Below are positions 5,079 to 5,090 of a stretch of DNA of 5,090 nucleotides, piece after piece. The notes beneath the pieces were generated by a model. The model saw only the letters and a program-made list of their open reading frames with translations. It was not told the DNA's origin and did no database searches. Source of the DNA: an uncultured Ruminobacter sp. Lineage in GTDB: Bacteria > Pseudomonadota > Gammaproteobacteria > Enterobacterales > Succinivibrionaceae. A program made the position numbers and the translations under genes. Position 1 is the first letter of the stretch; each line of letters starts with the position of its first letter. The stretch covers positions 1-5,090 of the forward strand of contig CAAFXL010000112.1 in assembly GCA_900767005.1 (NCBI GenBank). Direction: 5' to 3'.

Positions 5079-5090
5079 AATAGTAAAACA

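Noticed and set aside
1..5090. tRNA, rRNA, CRISPR array, insertion sequence or att site
   Set aside because: No cloverleaf, regularly spaced repeats, transposase or terminal inverted repeats were seen on either strand.

Overview
The window reads as chromosome of an AT-rich Gram-negative bacterium. LpxK and KdsB both belong to lipid A/Kdo synthesis, and an FNR regulator closely resembling the E. coli protein points to a gammaproteobacterium. The G+C content is low (about a third, judged by eye). A host-associated fermentative lineage would fit, but the sequence does not fix the genus.

Layout. Minus strand, 1-673: two tandem genes for Hcp-type tube proteins of a type VI secretion system (T6SS). 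One is complete (188 aa) and the other is cut by the left edge after 29 codons; they are separated by 17 bp. The 184-bp gap at 674-857 holds two inverted repeats on the hcp side and a clear rho-independent terminator (801-827, minus strand) that ends the next unit. Minus strand, 858-3587: lpxK, then kdsB, then a seven-helix Bax inhibitor-1-like membrane protein. The gaps are 91 and 86 bp with no convincing terminator between genes, so one transcript from a promoter near 3626 could end at the 801-827 terminator. Plus strand, 3758-4993: an FNR-family regulator divergent from lpxK, then a small lipoprotein of unknown function. The last 97 bp hold no gene, only a short dyad and a possible promoter pointing out of the window.

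How the genes relate: LpxK adds the 4'-phosphate to lipid A, and KdsB activates Kdo for attachment to it, so this pair serves the outer-membrane lipid A/inner-core branch. The E. coli neighbours msbA and ycaR are absent here. The T6SS tube proteins form a separate unit.

The most notable feature is the regulator. It aligns with E. coli FNR nearly without gaps from the beta-roll to the DNA-recognition helix, yet it lacks all four cysteines that hold the oxygen-sensing iron-sulfur cluster. It also carries Lys at the position equivalent to Asp154, whose loss makes E. coli FNR dimerise in air. The DNA-contact residues Glu, Ser and Arg and the AR3 sigma-contact residues are kept. This looks like an FNR that still binds DNA and activates transcription but has lost its oxygen sensor.
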